Origin: Dasypus novemcinctus
Lineage: Eukaryota; Chordata; Mammalia; Cingulata; Dasypodidae
Direction: 5' to 3'
Assembly (NCBI RefSeq): GCF_030445035.2
Contig: NC_080696.1
Location: 28,471,661 to 28,535,660, forward strand
Length of the DNA stretch: 64,000 nucleotides
The position numbers and the translations under genes are program-made. This document shows positions 22,700-34,603 of the stretch, in pieces; the first letter of the stretch is position 1, and every line of letters starts with the position of its first letter. The notes beneath the pieces are model-generated. The model had not been told where the DNA came from and did no database searches. It saw nothing but the letters and a program-made list of their open reading frames with translations.

Positions 22700-24745
22700 C
22701 TTCAGAGTGGCAGGAAGCTCAGATCATAGACAGTGGTTTCATTTCATTCTTGTACTTCTTGATATCTTGTATCCCAGTAGTATATAGCAGCAGGGTCACT
22801 TTAGAACAATTAAAATGGGCAGCACTCCTTCTGTTATCATGTGAAACTCTACCCACTATGTCAATAACCAACAAACATCCAAACATATGTTTACAACTTA
22901 TATGCATGCCCTGGAAAACTCCCTCCCACCCATGCATCCTCCTTAAATGACATCCTACATCAGTGCTCCTCCTCTGCCATAGTTGAACCCCTCTGTGATT
23001 CAAAACTTTTTTTTACTTTTTGCCTTTCATCACTTTATTAGGTGTTGCCCTGTATGTACAGTGGCAAGGCAATCTTTTCCATTTATTCCTGTGTCTGCAT
23101 CCTTTTTTAAAATGATGTTTTCAAAAAAGTTTTAGATCACAGTAAAGTCACATTTAGAATATATAGGACTCCCATATACACAACATCAAACCCTTTTCCC
23201 CCTTCCCTAGCAATGATCTTTTTACACATGGATGTCACATTTGCTGCAACTGATATACAAACATTGATACTTAGTTACTAACCATGGTTTCATTATGGTT
23301 TATGTTTTAGACTATACACTGTTATAAATTTTTAGTGACATTTAACATGGCCTGTATCCATCATTGCAGGATCATGCAGAATACTTCCATTGCCACCAGT
23401 TACCCCCTCTTCCATCCATTATATTCCTCTCTCCCTTTCCACTGGGGCCCACAGTGACAACCAATCTTCACTGCTTGAAAGACAAGATTGATAGATACTT
23501 GCACCAATGCTGAGGGCTTGACACACTAGTCTGTCCTCCCCACTGGGAGCCACCCATGCTCTCAAGAGACACCCTGCCCTCTGTTTGAGAATATCAGGCC
23601 TACCCAGGATGGGGTTATAACACCTTTCCATTCATTATACTGGTCTCCACCCACTGATATAACATAGTATGGCAAAATAAGCACTCATATACTCCCTAGA
23701 AGCCTGCCCCAGGTGAACCCTGTCCCAGTTGCCCCTATCAAGCATATATAAAGAAATCCTGTATATTGAAAATAAAAAGACAACCCATTTTAAAAATGGG
23801 CAAGAGATTTGAACACACATTTCAACAAAGAAGAAATACAAATGGCTAAAAAGCACATGAAAATATGCTCAACATCACTAGCTATTAGGGAAATGCAAAT
23901 CAAAAGTACAATGAGACACCATCTTGCACTCATTAGACTGGCAGCCATTAAAAAAACAGAAGACTATAAGTGCTGGAGAGGATGTGGAGGAATGGAAACT
24001 TCATCCACTACTGGTGGGAATGTAGAAGGATCCAGCCATTCTGGAGGACAGTTTGGTAGTTACTCAAAAAACTAGCTATAGATTTGCCATATGACCCAGT
24101 AATTCCACTGCTGGGTATATACTAGAACTGAAAACAAAGACATGAACTGATGCATGCACACCAGTGTTCAAAGTGGCATTATTCACTACTGCCAAAAGTT
24201 GGAATCAACCCAAATGCCCATCAACAGATGAGTGGATAAACAAAATGTGGTATATATGTACAATGGAATACTACTCAGCTGTAAGGAGGAATACAGTACT
24301 AACACATGGGATAACATGGATGAATCCTGAGGACCTTATGTTAAGTGAAGCAAGCCAGGCACTGAAAGACAAATACTACATGACCTCCCTGATAAGAATT
24401 AAGCAAATCAAGCTGTCTCAGATAGCTAGAGACTGGAAGATAGCCTTATAGAAAATATGGGGAGAGAGAAAGCTTGTGAGCCAATGCCCACACAGGCAAA
24501 ATCTATGATAAAGTGGAGGTACATAGTTGTGCAATGAAGGAATAAGACAGGGGCATAGGGATACTACTGGGTTAGGCTTTGCAGGCTTCAGGGGGGCTAG
24601 GGTTGGGAGGATGGGTCAGATGGTCCATGGAATTGGGGGAAGGATTAAGGGGTAGCAGGTGAACACAGGAGATTGTCGGGTATGTGGTTGAAACTATAAT
24701 GTTGAAAATAACTCTTTAGAAAATATAATAAGGAAGTGTTACTGG
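22700..24745 (-). mobile_element. LINE-1 with 5' inversion (twin priming)
   Basis: Positions 22700-23744 are L1 3' UTR on the minus strand, matching about 41000-42140. Positions 23745-24745 are the ORF2 end plus the first part of the 3' UTR on the plus strand, with NKMWYICTMEYYSAVRR near 24240. Compared with the intact order in the copy at 2150-3000, the plus part ends and the minus part begins at almost the same consensus point (about 2926-2930). An inverted 5' segment joined to a 3' segment is the classic twin-priming product. The far 3' end diverges near 22800, so the tail is not certain. Confidence 0.75.
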
Positions 24746-25463
24746 TTTAAGGCATGTCCAATCTCTTTTTTAACATCTCCTGGGAACTCATCAAAGACCT
24801 TCACTGGAACCCCTGGTTTGCTGCCTGCCCTGAAGAATTTGGACTTATGCATTGCCATGTTTGCATGAGGCAATTTTATAAAACCTCAAACTATTTACAG
24901 ATATCCTCTGTTGGTTTCGTTTCCCTAGAGAATCTGACTAATACAGGCCTATACAATTTTCATTTTTGGAACCTTTACTTAAACATGGTGACTTCATAAT
25001 CTAAATCTCTTTTATTCTTTCCTTAAAAATTCTCTAATATCTCTTTTCTCACTGTGGTATCAGTTCATATTTTTTTCTGAATACATGGGTGAATCTCACC
25101 AAGGGTGACTTGAGTTTGCAGTGGCTACTTGGGAAATGTTTGAATTAACCAAGGACAACCATTTGAGATGTGCACTTGAAAAAGAAACTCCTGGTCTTTA
25201 ACAAATTAGGGAGTGCATATTTGATTGATATTCAGAAGTTCTAAAAGGCTTAATGATTCAAAAATAACATCTTTAAAAGATTCCTTATAACATGCTGTTA
25301 GATGTTTATGGTAGAAAAAAAATAAGTTTTAACCTAATGAAAGGGAATCAAACTTTGATTTCAACAATACTTGAGTTTTGTATAAATTGTTAACTTTAAG
25401 ATAGAGCCTAACATCTGTTGATACCTTAAAATCTTAGGCTTATGCTAAATTGAGCTTGCATGG
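24746..25463. other. unclassified sequence with a repeat relic
   Basis: Near 24905-24955 the text TTTCCCTAGAGAATCTGACT followed by AATACAGG resembles the end of a mammal-wide repeat. The remainder is AT-rich and may be leader-like ERV sequence. No gene seen. Confidence 0.35.
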
Positions 25464-25668
25464 TATAGCAGTTTGATTTAATTGATGAATTCAAAAAAGA
25501 AATATTGGATTATGCTTGTAATCTCATCTGTACCTGGGCATGATTGAGTTATGATTAGGGCTTTGATTGGGCCACATCATTATGGCATTGGGTCCCCACC
25601 CCTTGGTGGGTGGGGATTCACAGATAAAGGGCATGGCAAAGGACAGAGTTGGAGTTTTCATATGAGGG

Positions 25669-26110
25669 TGTCAGAATCACGGACCCAAAAGGTACTGGGA
25701 ATGAAAGACAAAGAGAGACTGGGATCAGGGGATCTGAAAGCATTGAAGCCTCAAGCTCATCAGACAAGTTTATTAATCTCAGGGGCTTCTTTATATATCC
25801 CAAGCAATCATGAGAACCAGCAACTATTCTTGCTAACTATTCCCATTACCTCAACCTGTGTAACACAATGAATCAAATGCTATAATTAATTCAAAGTACA
25901 AAATTTCAATGTTCTATTATATTGTTGAGAAAACATACCCATAAATCTTGTTGCCCAAGTTGTTCCATTCTACCTAGTCCTTGTTCCACCTGAATGTACA
26001 CATCCCCTTGCTAGATTTATGACCTGCATGCATAGCTGTAGAGACAGCATGACTCAGTGGTCAAGGAAGTAACTTGCTTCCATGGAAAAAACATGCCTTT
26101 GTTTCCCACA
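25669..26110 (-). repeat. ERV-B 3' LTR
   Basis: Left LTR of the provirus, read on the minus strand from TGTGGGAAACAAAGG to TCTGACA. It is closely similar to the solo LTR at 33099-33541. Confidence 0.92.
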
Positions 26111-26124
26111 TTTCCCTCTTTTTG
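26111..26124 (-). promoter_or_regulatory. ERV-B polypurine tract
   Basis: On the minus strand an A/G run (AAAAAGAGGGAAA) ends directly at the first base of the 3' LTR, the position where plus-strand DNA synthesis is primed. Confidence 0.85.
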
Positions 26125-26285
26125 TTTTAGTCAGAATGGCTGTGCCTGTCTTAGGTTGCCCTCCTCTGAGAGGCTTACCCATCATTGACTACCAGCCAAG
26201 CACACTGACCATGGGGAACTCATTGCAAGGTTCTTGCAAGTACCAAATTATTGGCTTGTCCCATAGCATTCACATGGTGCAGTCT

Positions 26286-27941
26286 TCAGCAAACGCCTCG
26301 TCCCAGGGAGGCAACAACAATAAGCAGCAAGATTAACACACAAAGTCCTATTCCTAATGCTGATAAAAAATGTTGAGACTTCCACCAATTTACTGGATTA
26401 AACTTATTGAAATGAGAAATCAAATCATTAAAGATATCCTTATCATCAGCTACATAAATCTGATTGAGATATTTCAGTATCGTTTTCTGTAATTCTTCTA
26501 TTTCTAACGACATATTACCCTTATGACCTATCAAATGATTTCTAATCTTTTCCCAATCAAAAGTAGAATTATTATAAGCAAGCAGAGTAATACAAAAATT
26601 ACTCTCTTTCCAATCACATTTTAAATCTCTAAGTAAATTTAAGTTGTATACTTGATCTCCAAGAGGTAAAACTGCTGATTCTAGATCATTAACTCTATTG
26701 TTTAATTCTTCATCTATGTGTTCTTGACTATGCCATAAGTCACTAGCATTCTTATGCCAATCATGCACATATTGCTGAGTCTGCACAGTCTCATGCAAGG
26801 CCACGGTAGCTGTAGCAGCAGCTGCAATAACCCCAATCAGTCCCAATATGCCAGCTATTAACAGTCCCACAAATCACTTTGAGCGCTTCAGGATTTTCTT
26901 GAGCCATATGGAACAGCAGTTGACTCTCAGGTGATGATTGCCAAATTTGGTTCAGTCGCACTGGAATCCACACTCCCCACCACCTTCAAGTCGTTGTAAT
27001 GAAATCTCCGTTCTGTAAAATATTCTCAGACAAACAGGTATACAACACCCCACTTTTATAAAACAGAGCATTCTCAGTTATAGTTAGTTTTCCAACCACA
27101 AACACATAAGGATCTCTTACACAAGATTGAAAATTATGAGTTTGATCTAAACACAAATATTGACCATTCTATTATTCCCAATCCATTTTATAGTAGGTGC
27201 TATTCCCAGAAAACCTTTCCACAAATTCTTTTGACTATGCATAGATGTAATATTACACCATGGAGAAGGGATCCCTTTTCCTTTATATTTCCAAACACTA
27301 TTATTTTTGGTAAAAATTATTTTTTCATCCAATTCAAGGGATTCATGAAACGGATATTGCATATTACTAATTGGCTGTTCTTTACTATTTAGACCATACC
27401 AAATAAATCTGCCATTATATTTGGTGGAACTCCTCATAGGGGCACTTTCCCACACTATTCCATAGGAATCATTAAAAACGACAGATCCTCTTCCTATATG
27501 GCATTCTTGCCATCCTTCTTTATCCCCAATATCTCTTTGCAGACAGTTATAGGTAGGTTTTTTAGTCACCATATAATTATAAGAAGGAAATAACGTCACT
27601 AAAGATTTAGTATTATTATTTTTGAAGATAATCATAGTCCAATTTTTAACATACATACATGGAGGATGGTTACCAATGCATAGGGGTAGAGAATCAAACG
27701 GTAATATGAGATTATAGATTCTTCATCCTTCCTCATGGGACTTAATTGGTAACCTATCATCAATTGGTCCAGGGAATATATGGGTCTTATTCAGATAAAT
27801 AGGCAAGGATGGATCTTTCCAGGTTAACACTTTGAGTAATGGGGGGTTAGGTATATAGACCCAATAGGTGTAATTACCCATGGCTTCCTCATTACTTATG
27901 ATCACCATCATCAGAAGTTGTAGGAGACCCCATCTCTTCAT
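26286..27941 (-). pseudogene. env: ERV-B env remnant (surface and transmembrane subunits)
   Basis: A candidate start with a hydrophobic leader lies at 27941, inside the frame that also covers the end of integrase, the usual pol-env overlap. Surface-subunit pieces follow (27656-27147), with several Asn-X-Ser/Thr sites. A 194-codon frame (26870-26286) covers the transmembrane subunit: an Ala/Gly-rich hydrophobic fusion-peptide-like segment, a coiled-coil region, a Cys-containing loop, a tryptophan-bearing pre-membrane segment (NPVNWWK) and a hydrophobic anchor. The type resembles betaretrovirus/HERV-K-like Env. Frameshifts and stops separate the subunits, so no full Env can be made. Confidence 0.85.
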
Positions 27942-27959
27942 TCCATGGTTTAATCCTCT

Positions 27960-29635
27960 TCGCAGGTAGCCAAATTTGCTCTCCATTTTATGAAATACAA
28001 GAGCATAGCCTCGCCCCCATACTTTAATCCGGCCTTTTTTCCATTCATTGCTTAAAATATCTTTCCAGAATATTGGTTGATCTTCATTTCCAGTGTCCAC
28101 TGTAGATGTTTGACATTTTCCAAAGTGACATTCTGCAGGTGTCAGTGTATTATAAATATTAAGAAATTTTAAAGTGAATAATAATAATAATAATAATAAT
28201 TGATCTTTTGGTGTTATAATACCATCATCTCCCCCTTTTTGTTTTAAAAGCATAGTTTTTAGGGTATGATGGCTGTGTTCAACTATGGCTTGACATGTAG
28301 GATTGTAAGGAATACCAGTAACATGTTCAACAGCATACATAGAACAAAAAGAAGCAAAAGGCTTACTGGTGTAAGATGGGCCATTATCGGTTTTAATTTT
28401 CAAGGGGCATCCCATCACAGCAAAAGCAGATCACAAATGGGAATGAACGTGATGAAAACATTCACCACTTTGTGCAGTTGCCCAGAAAAAATAAGAGTGT
28501 CAGTACAGACATGGACATATTGTAATTTACCAAATGATGGTATGTGAGTAACATCCATCTGCCACAGTTGATTAGGAGCCAGGCCTCTGGGATTAGTTTC
28601 AGCCTGAAAAGGCACTGTGGCCAAAGGTCCACAGGTGGGATGGGTGTGAATAATCTCTTGACCTTGATGTTTTGTCGATTGAGGAAATTTATGTCTAAGT
28701 CTCTTAGTATTAATATGAATTAATGCGTGATATTTAGTTGCATCCTGCAAACATCCCACTAACAGATCATCTTGGGCATTTTGGGTAGCTAGAGGACCAG
28801 GAAGGGAAGAAGGAGACCAGATATGAGTAATATATATGGACTGGCTTCTTTGCCAAATGAGGGCTTGGTAAGGTCAGCAAAGAGTTGAGACAATTCATCG
28901 GTAATAAAAATATGAGCTGTTTCAATATGAGCTACAGTTAAACACACATATTCAGAATCAGAGACAATATTCAAGGGCTCCTGAAATGTTTGTAAAACCT
29001 TAATGATGACTGAAAGCTCTGTGAGTTGAGCAGATGAATAAGGAGTCTGCCAAACCTGTTCCTTTTAAGAGGTAACATATGATGCTTTTCCATTACTACT
29101 ATCATCAGTAAATACTGTACATGCATTTTCAATAGGAACGGTTTTCACATTTTTTGGTAAAATCCAAGTGGTTCTTCATAAGAACGTTAACAATTTAGAA
29201 GTAGAATAATGATTATCAATAATGCCTTGAAAATTACTAATAGCAATTTGCCATTGAGGATTAGTTATATAAGTGTTGAATTTCTTCATGAGAAAGATCA
29301 CAAATAATCCTGTCTGGATCAGACCACTTTAATTGTAACAATCTAACACAGCCTTTTGCTAGGATGGAAATCATTTTTGGAGATATGTCTGCAATCTCTT
29401 TTGTTTATTATTAGGTTAAAAAAAAAAACCAAAAACCCATTCCAGTATACCTTCTTGCCAAAATAAAGCTGTAGGAGATTAAGGGGTTGAGAAAATAAAT
29501 CAACAGATTTGTCAGGTTCTATTTGTGTTAATTGCCCTTGAGAGATTTGATCCTCTATCAATGCCAGTTCTTTTTCAGCCTCTACAGACAATGTTCTAGG
29601 GCTAGAAAGATCTACATTCTTTCTGATAGTGACTA
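27960..29635 (-). pseudogene. pol: ERV-B pol remnant (RT thumb, RNase H, integrase)
   Basis: The order on the minus strand is as follows. RT thumb/connection (about 29620-29160) has EAEKELALIEDQISQGQLTQ. RNase H (about 29150-28800) has a [11 protein letters not shown] catalytic-type block and an SDSEYV block. Integrase has an N-terminal zinc region, then LWQMDVTHIP with the first catalytic Asp (near 28560), then KTDNGPSYTS with the second Asp, and a Glu in QAIVEHSHH. A run of seven leucines from a TTA-triplet expansion interrupts the region after the Glu (28181-28201). Protease and the RT palm are deleted and several stops are present. Confidence 0.87.
28181..28201. repeat. (AAT)n triplet repeat inside the integrase frame
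   Basis: Seven AAT units in a row. On the minus strand they read as TTA codons and give a leucine run without breaking the frame. Confidence 0.9.
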
Positions 29636-29639
29636 GGCT

Positions 29640-30975
29640 TCCCACATTCAAAAAATTTCCTTTCTTTCTTTCCTCCTTCAAGCTACCTTTGAAGGCTATG
29701 GCCAAGACCACCTTTTTACATTCACTGTTAGCCTGATCAAAAGCAAACATTAACAAAATTAACTCTCTTGCTTCTGGTATCTCAATTGTTTGAATCAAAA
29801 TGTCAGTTAATTGGGCTACAAATTCCACATATGGTTAACTCCCTGGATCACTTTGGCAAAAGATTGAGTAGGTTTTCCAGGTACACAAATCCGTTTCCAA
29901 GCTGCCAAGCATGAATTGCGCACTTGTGTTATGGCCTGATCATTGTATTGGAGCTGTCTTTGAATTCCAGACCAATCACCAATACCCAATAATTGTTCAG
30001 CAGCAGTAAGAATGGGAGGATTCTGTACTATGTTACAGTGCGCAATCATATTGGCTTCATCTGTCCACCAGGTTTAAATTGCAAAAACTCAGCCAAGCTT
30101 AAAACAGTTCTAGCCAGCATGTCCCAATCCCAGGGGATAAGTTGGTCAGCTTGAGCACTAAGCCAAAAGCGTAAGGACTATTAGTTCCAAATTGTGCACA
30201 GGCTTGTTTAAGTTCTTGCAGAATTTAAAGTGGCAGGGGTTCATGATGAAAATTATATCCTCCTTGAGGGTTGTTTGCCTCTGGGGAAACTTGTTGAATA
30301 TTTACCGGGAAAGCTCTTAGTAATTGCATTCCTTCAGGATCCCCCTGTCAAGATCCTTGCAGCAAACAATGCATTAAGGGAGTAGTTGGAACTGGATTTG
30401 GTACAAACACGTTGTTAGTGTAGGGCCTGGTGTCAATGGCATCAGTAAATATTCCCGGGGCTGTCGGCATTGTAACCGGTGGGACTGTAGGGGCTACATT
30501 ACACAAATTAGGGTAAATGCTGGCTTTAGAAATATTCAATTTAGACACCTGCTTAGGCAGAAAGGGGTTAGTTTCTTTCTCATTGGGGGGCTCATCCTTG
30601 TCCTTGTCCTCTATTTCCTCCCTGTCCTCACTCTGATGGCCTGTGTCATGGGACTCCCTGGAAAAGATGGTAATTTCTTCCTCCTCTGCTTCAGACTGCA
30701 GCGGATCTAAGGCTGCTGCAATCTGTTGCCCTAAAGCCCACACCAACAGTGATATAGTCTCTCCTTTTTGGTATGCTCTATATAGCACCTTCATTACCTG
30801 TTTCCACTGTTTAAGATTTAAAAGATACTTTCCTTGTGGCTGAAACCAATAGCAGTGTTTATGTACTAGAGCAAAAATTCAAGTAAATCAGCAGTTTTCA
30901 CTGAGACTCCAACAGTATTTAAAAGAGATTTTAGTCCTGTGAATATTCTTCCAGACATCCTGGTTGATTCCCCAT
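29640..30975 (-). pseudogene. gag: ERV-B gag remnant (matrix, capsid, start of nucleocapsid)
   Basis: The start at 30975 encodes MGNQPGCLEEYS, as in ERV-A, but a stop follows soon after. Matrix and linker continue at 30794-30348, with an acidic run and a proline-rich tail. Capsid pieces lie at 30049-29816 and 29828-29650, and the second contains the major-homology-region-type stretch and IEIPEARELILLMFAFDQAN. A degraded zinc-knuckle-like segment (GNFLNVGSLVTIRKNV, cysteines lost) ends it. This copy shows normal capsid continuing past the point where ERV-A and ERV-C switch to the non-coding module (about 30207 here). Confidence 0.87.
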
Positions 30976-31135
30976 ACCCTGATGCTAGCGGAAACAAAAT
31001 TAATTTAAGATTCTCACCACTGTAATGTCAGACTTGAGTCACCTTTCAATGGACACCTCAACCTTTCAGGAAGGTTTTCAGTTTCCATGTTCCCAATACT
31101 GCCATGGAAGAATCTCTGCTGCAGTCACTGCTTTG

Positions 31136-31153
31136 GGTCCCACATTGGTGCCA
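31136..31153 (-). promoter_or_regulatory. ERV-B primer binding site, degraded tRNA-Lys type
   Basis: The minus strand reads TGGCACCAATGTGGGACC two bases from the LTR. It is the ERV-A site with a base change and a one-base loss. Confidence 0.75.
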
Positions 31154-31155
31154 GA

Positions 31156-31599
31156 TGTCAGAGTCGTGGACCCGAAGAGTATTGGGAGTGAAAGACAAAG
31201 AGAGATTGGGATCAGGGGATGTGAGAGCATTGAAGCCTCAAGCTCATCAGACAAGTTTATTAATCTCAGGGGCTTCTTTATATACCCCAAGCAATCGTGA
31301 GAACCAGCAACTATTCTTGCTAACTATTCCCATTACCTTAACTTGTGTAACACAGTGGATCAAATGCTATGATTATAATTCAAAGTACAAAATTTCAATG
31401 TTCTATTATATTGTTGAGAAAACATAGCCATAAATCTTGTTGCCCAGGTTGTTCCATTCTACCTAGTCCTCATTCCACCTGAATGTACACATCTCCTTGC
31501 TAGATTTATGATCTGTGCGTATAGCTATGGAGACAGCATGACTCAGTGGTCAAGGAAGTAGCTTGCTTCCATGGAAACAACATGCCTTTGTTTCCCTCA
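31156..31599 (-). repeat. ERV-B 5' LTR
   Basis: Right-hand LTR of the minus-strand provirus. Its outer terminus reads TGAGGG instead of TGTGGG. Body colinear with 25669-26110. Confidence 0.92.
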
Positions 31600-31966
31600 T
31601 GAGGGTTTTTATGTTGGAGTTTGATGCTGAAGCCTTAAGCAGGAGCCCTGGGAAGTAAACTCACAGAGAAAAGAGAAGCCAGCACAGGGAAGAGAGGAAT
31701 GCTGAGCCCAGGAAGAAGCAAGCCCTTGGAAGAAAGGAGCCTTGAACCCAGATAGAAGCAAGACTCTGAAAGGGAGGAACCCAGGAAGCCTGAACCCTTG
31801 CAGCCATCAGCAGCCATCTTGCTCCAAATACACTTTGGTGATGGAATTAACTTATGCTTATGGCCTGGTATCTGCAAGCTCCTACCCCAAATAAATACCT
31901 TTTATAAAAGCCAACCAGTTTCTGGTATTTTGCATCAGCACCCCTTTGGCTGACTAATACACATGG

Positions 31967-32402
31967 TATGCAGGATATGGTTTTGTAGAGAAAAATAAGA
32001 GAATAGTTCTTTCTTAAAGCAAAATCATTGGCTATTGAAAAATTTTAAAGAGAAAAAATACAGGATAAAACCTGAAAGAATAGGAAAGTTGCAAAGGATT
32101 TGCAGAAAAAGAATTTTGTTTTTCATGGTTATTGCTGGATAAGACATAATGGGTTTTCCAATAAGATTTTTATAAACAGTATATGCATGCAAATTTGAAA
32201 TTTGGTTTTTCCCATTAAAATGACAGCATTTTCTGGAATTATTGTTCTGCTTTCAGTAGGTGATTGAAAGAAGTTTTATTTGCCTTATGAATAATTGGCC
32301 TAGAAGGCATTTATTATGTTTCTTATCACAACAATTCACTGCCCTGCATGTAGTCTTTAATATGAATGCATTTCTTAAGAGAATCAAGTCATCTTCCTTT
32401 TT
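31967..32402. other. AT-rich sequence, no gene recognised
   Basis: Sequence between the MaLR-like LTR and a SINE. The composition resembles ERV leader sequence elsewhere in the window, but I found no decisive match. Confidence 0.35.
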
Positions 32403-32858
32403 AAAAAAAATATTTATTTATTTAATCATCTTCCTCTCCCACCACTCTGCTATTTTTGCTGTGTATGTCCATTTACTGTGTGATCTTCTGCATCTATTTC
32501 TCTTTTGGTTTTCTCTTCTCATGTTTTTCTCCTCTAGGACTCAACAGTATTTGTTCCTGGGGACCACTGATGTGGAGAGAGGTTTGATGTCAATTGTGCC
32601 ACCTCAGTTCCTGGTCTCCACTGTGCTTCACTTTGACTCTCCCTTCATCATTCTTTTGTTGCATCATCATCTTGCTGTGGTACTCACTTCCATGGCTACT
32701 GGCTCACTCTACAGGCACTGACTCACTGTATCACTGGCTCATCATGTGGGGCATGCTTCCTCTTCTTCTTTTTCACCAGGAGGTCCCAGGGATCAAACCC
32801 AGGTCCTCCTATATGATAGGTGGAAGCCCTATGACTTGAGGCACATCTGCTTCCCCTC
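32403..32858 (-). mobile_element. tRNA-related SINE, second DAS-like subtype
   Basis: On the minus strand a tRNA-like head (GGAAGCAGATGTGCCTCAAG) and box B (GGTTTGATCCC) are followed by a body different from the other SINEs here and an A-rich tail at the left end (TTTAAAAAAAATATTTATTT on the plus strand). The head resembles the SINE at 56852. Confidence 0.75.
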
Positions 32859-33098
32859 ATCTCCCTTTTAATATATCTATTTTTGTAAAGGATCATACTA
32901 CTGCCAGAATATTGTCTTAATTTTTCATTGTCACTTTGATTAAATAAGGAGCTGAGTCTTGTTCATGGTGACCTATGATCTTATTTCATATACATTACAA
33001 ACCTCCTGGCAATTTTGACATCTTGCATTCCCTCAACCAAATCCTAAGTATGTCTCCTTGATCAAAGATTTCTACAGGGGTCCCAGAAAATAAAAAAT

Positions 33099-33541
33099 TG
33101 TGGGAAACAAAGGTATGTTGTTTCCATGGAAGCAAGTTACTTCCTTGACCACTGAGTCATGCTGTCTCCATAGCTATACATGCAGGTCATAAATCTAGCA
33201 GGAGATGTGTACATTCAGGTGGAATGAGGACTAGGTAGAATGGAACAACCTGGGCAACAAGATTTATGGCTATGTTTTCTCAACAGTATAATAGAACATT
33301 GAAATTTTGAACTTTGATTTATAATCATGGATTTTGATCCATTGTGTTACACAGGTTGAAGTAATGGGAATAGTTAGCAAGAATAGTTGCTGGTTCTCAC
33401 GATTGCTTGGGGTATATAAAGAAGCCCCTGAGATTAATAAACTTGTCTGATGAGCTTGAGGCTTCAATGCTCTCAGATCCCCTGATCCCAATCTCTCTTT
33501 TTCTTTCATTCCCGATACCCTTTGGGTCCGTGACTCTGACA
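33099..33541 (+). mobile_element. solo LTR of the ERV-B family
   Basis: 443 bp from TGTGGGAAAC to TCTGACA with TATATAAAG and AATAAA signals. AAAAAT flanks it on both sides (33093-33098 and 33542-33547), a 6-bp target duplication. It is very like both LTRs of ERV-B and is in the opposite orientation. It marks a second integration later reduced by LTR-LTR recombination. Confidence 0.93.
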
Positions 33542-33547
33542 AAAAAT

Positions 33548-34194
33548 AGTAATTTTTTACCTTAATAGAAGAGAAATTTTAAAAGTTGTTAGGATTATTT
33601 GATATGTTGGGACTTACATGGGATGTGTTGTCAAATTAAAAAGAATTATCTAATTTTCTGTTGGTTAAATTTGAGTGGGCAAAAAAGTTATTCATATAAA
33701 CATTTCAGAAATTATATGAAGTTCTTAGAGAGTTGTCAAGATCTTTACTGCTCATGACAGGCACTGGTGCAGATTTGTAAGGTGTTGTACAAGAGTGAGG
33801 TCTTATTAGTCATTCAAGTTATTCTTTATAAAATGCTCCATTCCACAAAATAACCAAGTTGCCTGGTCATTTACATTGTATCCTTCTGGTGCTTTTTTTA
33901 AACTTCAACAACAACAAATAAATAAATAAATAAATAAACAAACAAACTTTAAATGAGAAGGTTAGCATATTTACCTTGCTCCATCTGTCAACTTCACAAC
34001 ACTTGTAAAACTGAAAGTTCAAGAGGTGTCAAATACCTTGCAAAAAGGACCCTTTAAACATCTTTAAATGGACTTTATACAATCTCTACCACCTCCAACT
34101 TTAACCTTATACCCAATTACAATTAAACTTATCATTTCAAGTTTATGAAAATCAAAATAAAACTATTAAAAGCCCTCACTGGAGACATGGGGAG
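33548..34194 (+). pseudogene. class I ERV pol fragment (integrase)
   Basis: Near 34035-34110 the plus strand reads QKGPFKHL, a stop in place of Gln, then MDFIQSLPPP, the beginning of a gammaretrovirus-like integrase core with its first catalytic Asp. Just before 34190 a further ETWG segment fits the same domain. The rest is too degraded to read. The fragment ends abruptly at the ERV-C LTR. Confidence 0.6.
33919..33950. repeat. (AAAT)n/(AAAC)n microsatellite
   Basis: AAATAAATAAATAAATAAAT followed by AAAC units. Confidence 0.85.
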
Positions 34195-34603
34195 TGTTGG
34201 AGATTTGGGCCCGAAGGGTATCAGGAATGAAAGAAAAAGAAGAATGAAAGAAAGAGGAAGAAAGTGAGAAAGCTGGGATCAGGGGGTCCATGAGTAGAGA
34301 CTCATCAGACAACTTGTTGTTTACAAGGGGCTCTATATATACCTCAGTCTACATGAGAACAAGCAGCAACATGCAGTTAACTATCAGCATTACTCATAGT
34401 CTAAGGAATTAAAAAAATCTTATCTCAAGGTACAAAGTCTAAGTGTTCAATTTACTACAAAAGGTATGTGCTCATCTTTCAGCCTTTAACAGCTTCCTCC
34501 TGATTGCTGGGAACTATTTATTATGGAATTCCTTAGGTTGCAAGCATAGCCATGGAACAGCATGTCTCTCCTTGTGAGACCTCTGTGCCTCAGTTTCCAA
34601 ACA
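34195..34603 (-). repeat. ERV-C 3' LTR
   Basis: 409 bp, TG...CA ends. It matches 52089-52498 with scattered differences and small indels in a GAAAGAAAGA-rich part. A TATATATAGAG-type TATA motif is present on the minus strand near 34335. Confidence 0.9.

Larger units (their letters stand above)
25669..31599 (-). mobile_element. ERV-B: class II endogenous provirus with gag, pol and env remnants
   Basis: Two LTRs of about 443 bp flank remnants of gag, pol and env in the expected minus-strand order. TGAGGG is repeated at 25663-25668 and 31600-31605, so it is one integration, into a MaLR-like LTR. By my manual count the LTRs differ at about 33 of 440 positions, mostly transitions, so it is clearly older than ERV-A. 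Nucleocapsid is joined to the RT thumb by a large deletion. All genes are broken. Confidence 0.92.
25464..31961 (+). mobile_element. MaLR-like solo LTR, split by ERV-B
   Basis: The two halves (25464-25662 and 31606-31961) rejoin when ERV-B and one TGAGGG are removed, giving about 555 bp. The start TATAGCAGTTTGA resembles the start TGTAACAGTTTGA of the solo LTR at 54744. The end is GACTAATACA. CATGG flanks both sides (25459-25463 and 31962-31966), a 5-bp target duplication as in ERVL/MaLR elements. An AAATAAATA polyadenylation-type signal lies near the right end. Family assignment is by general structure only. Confidence 0.6.
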
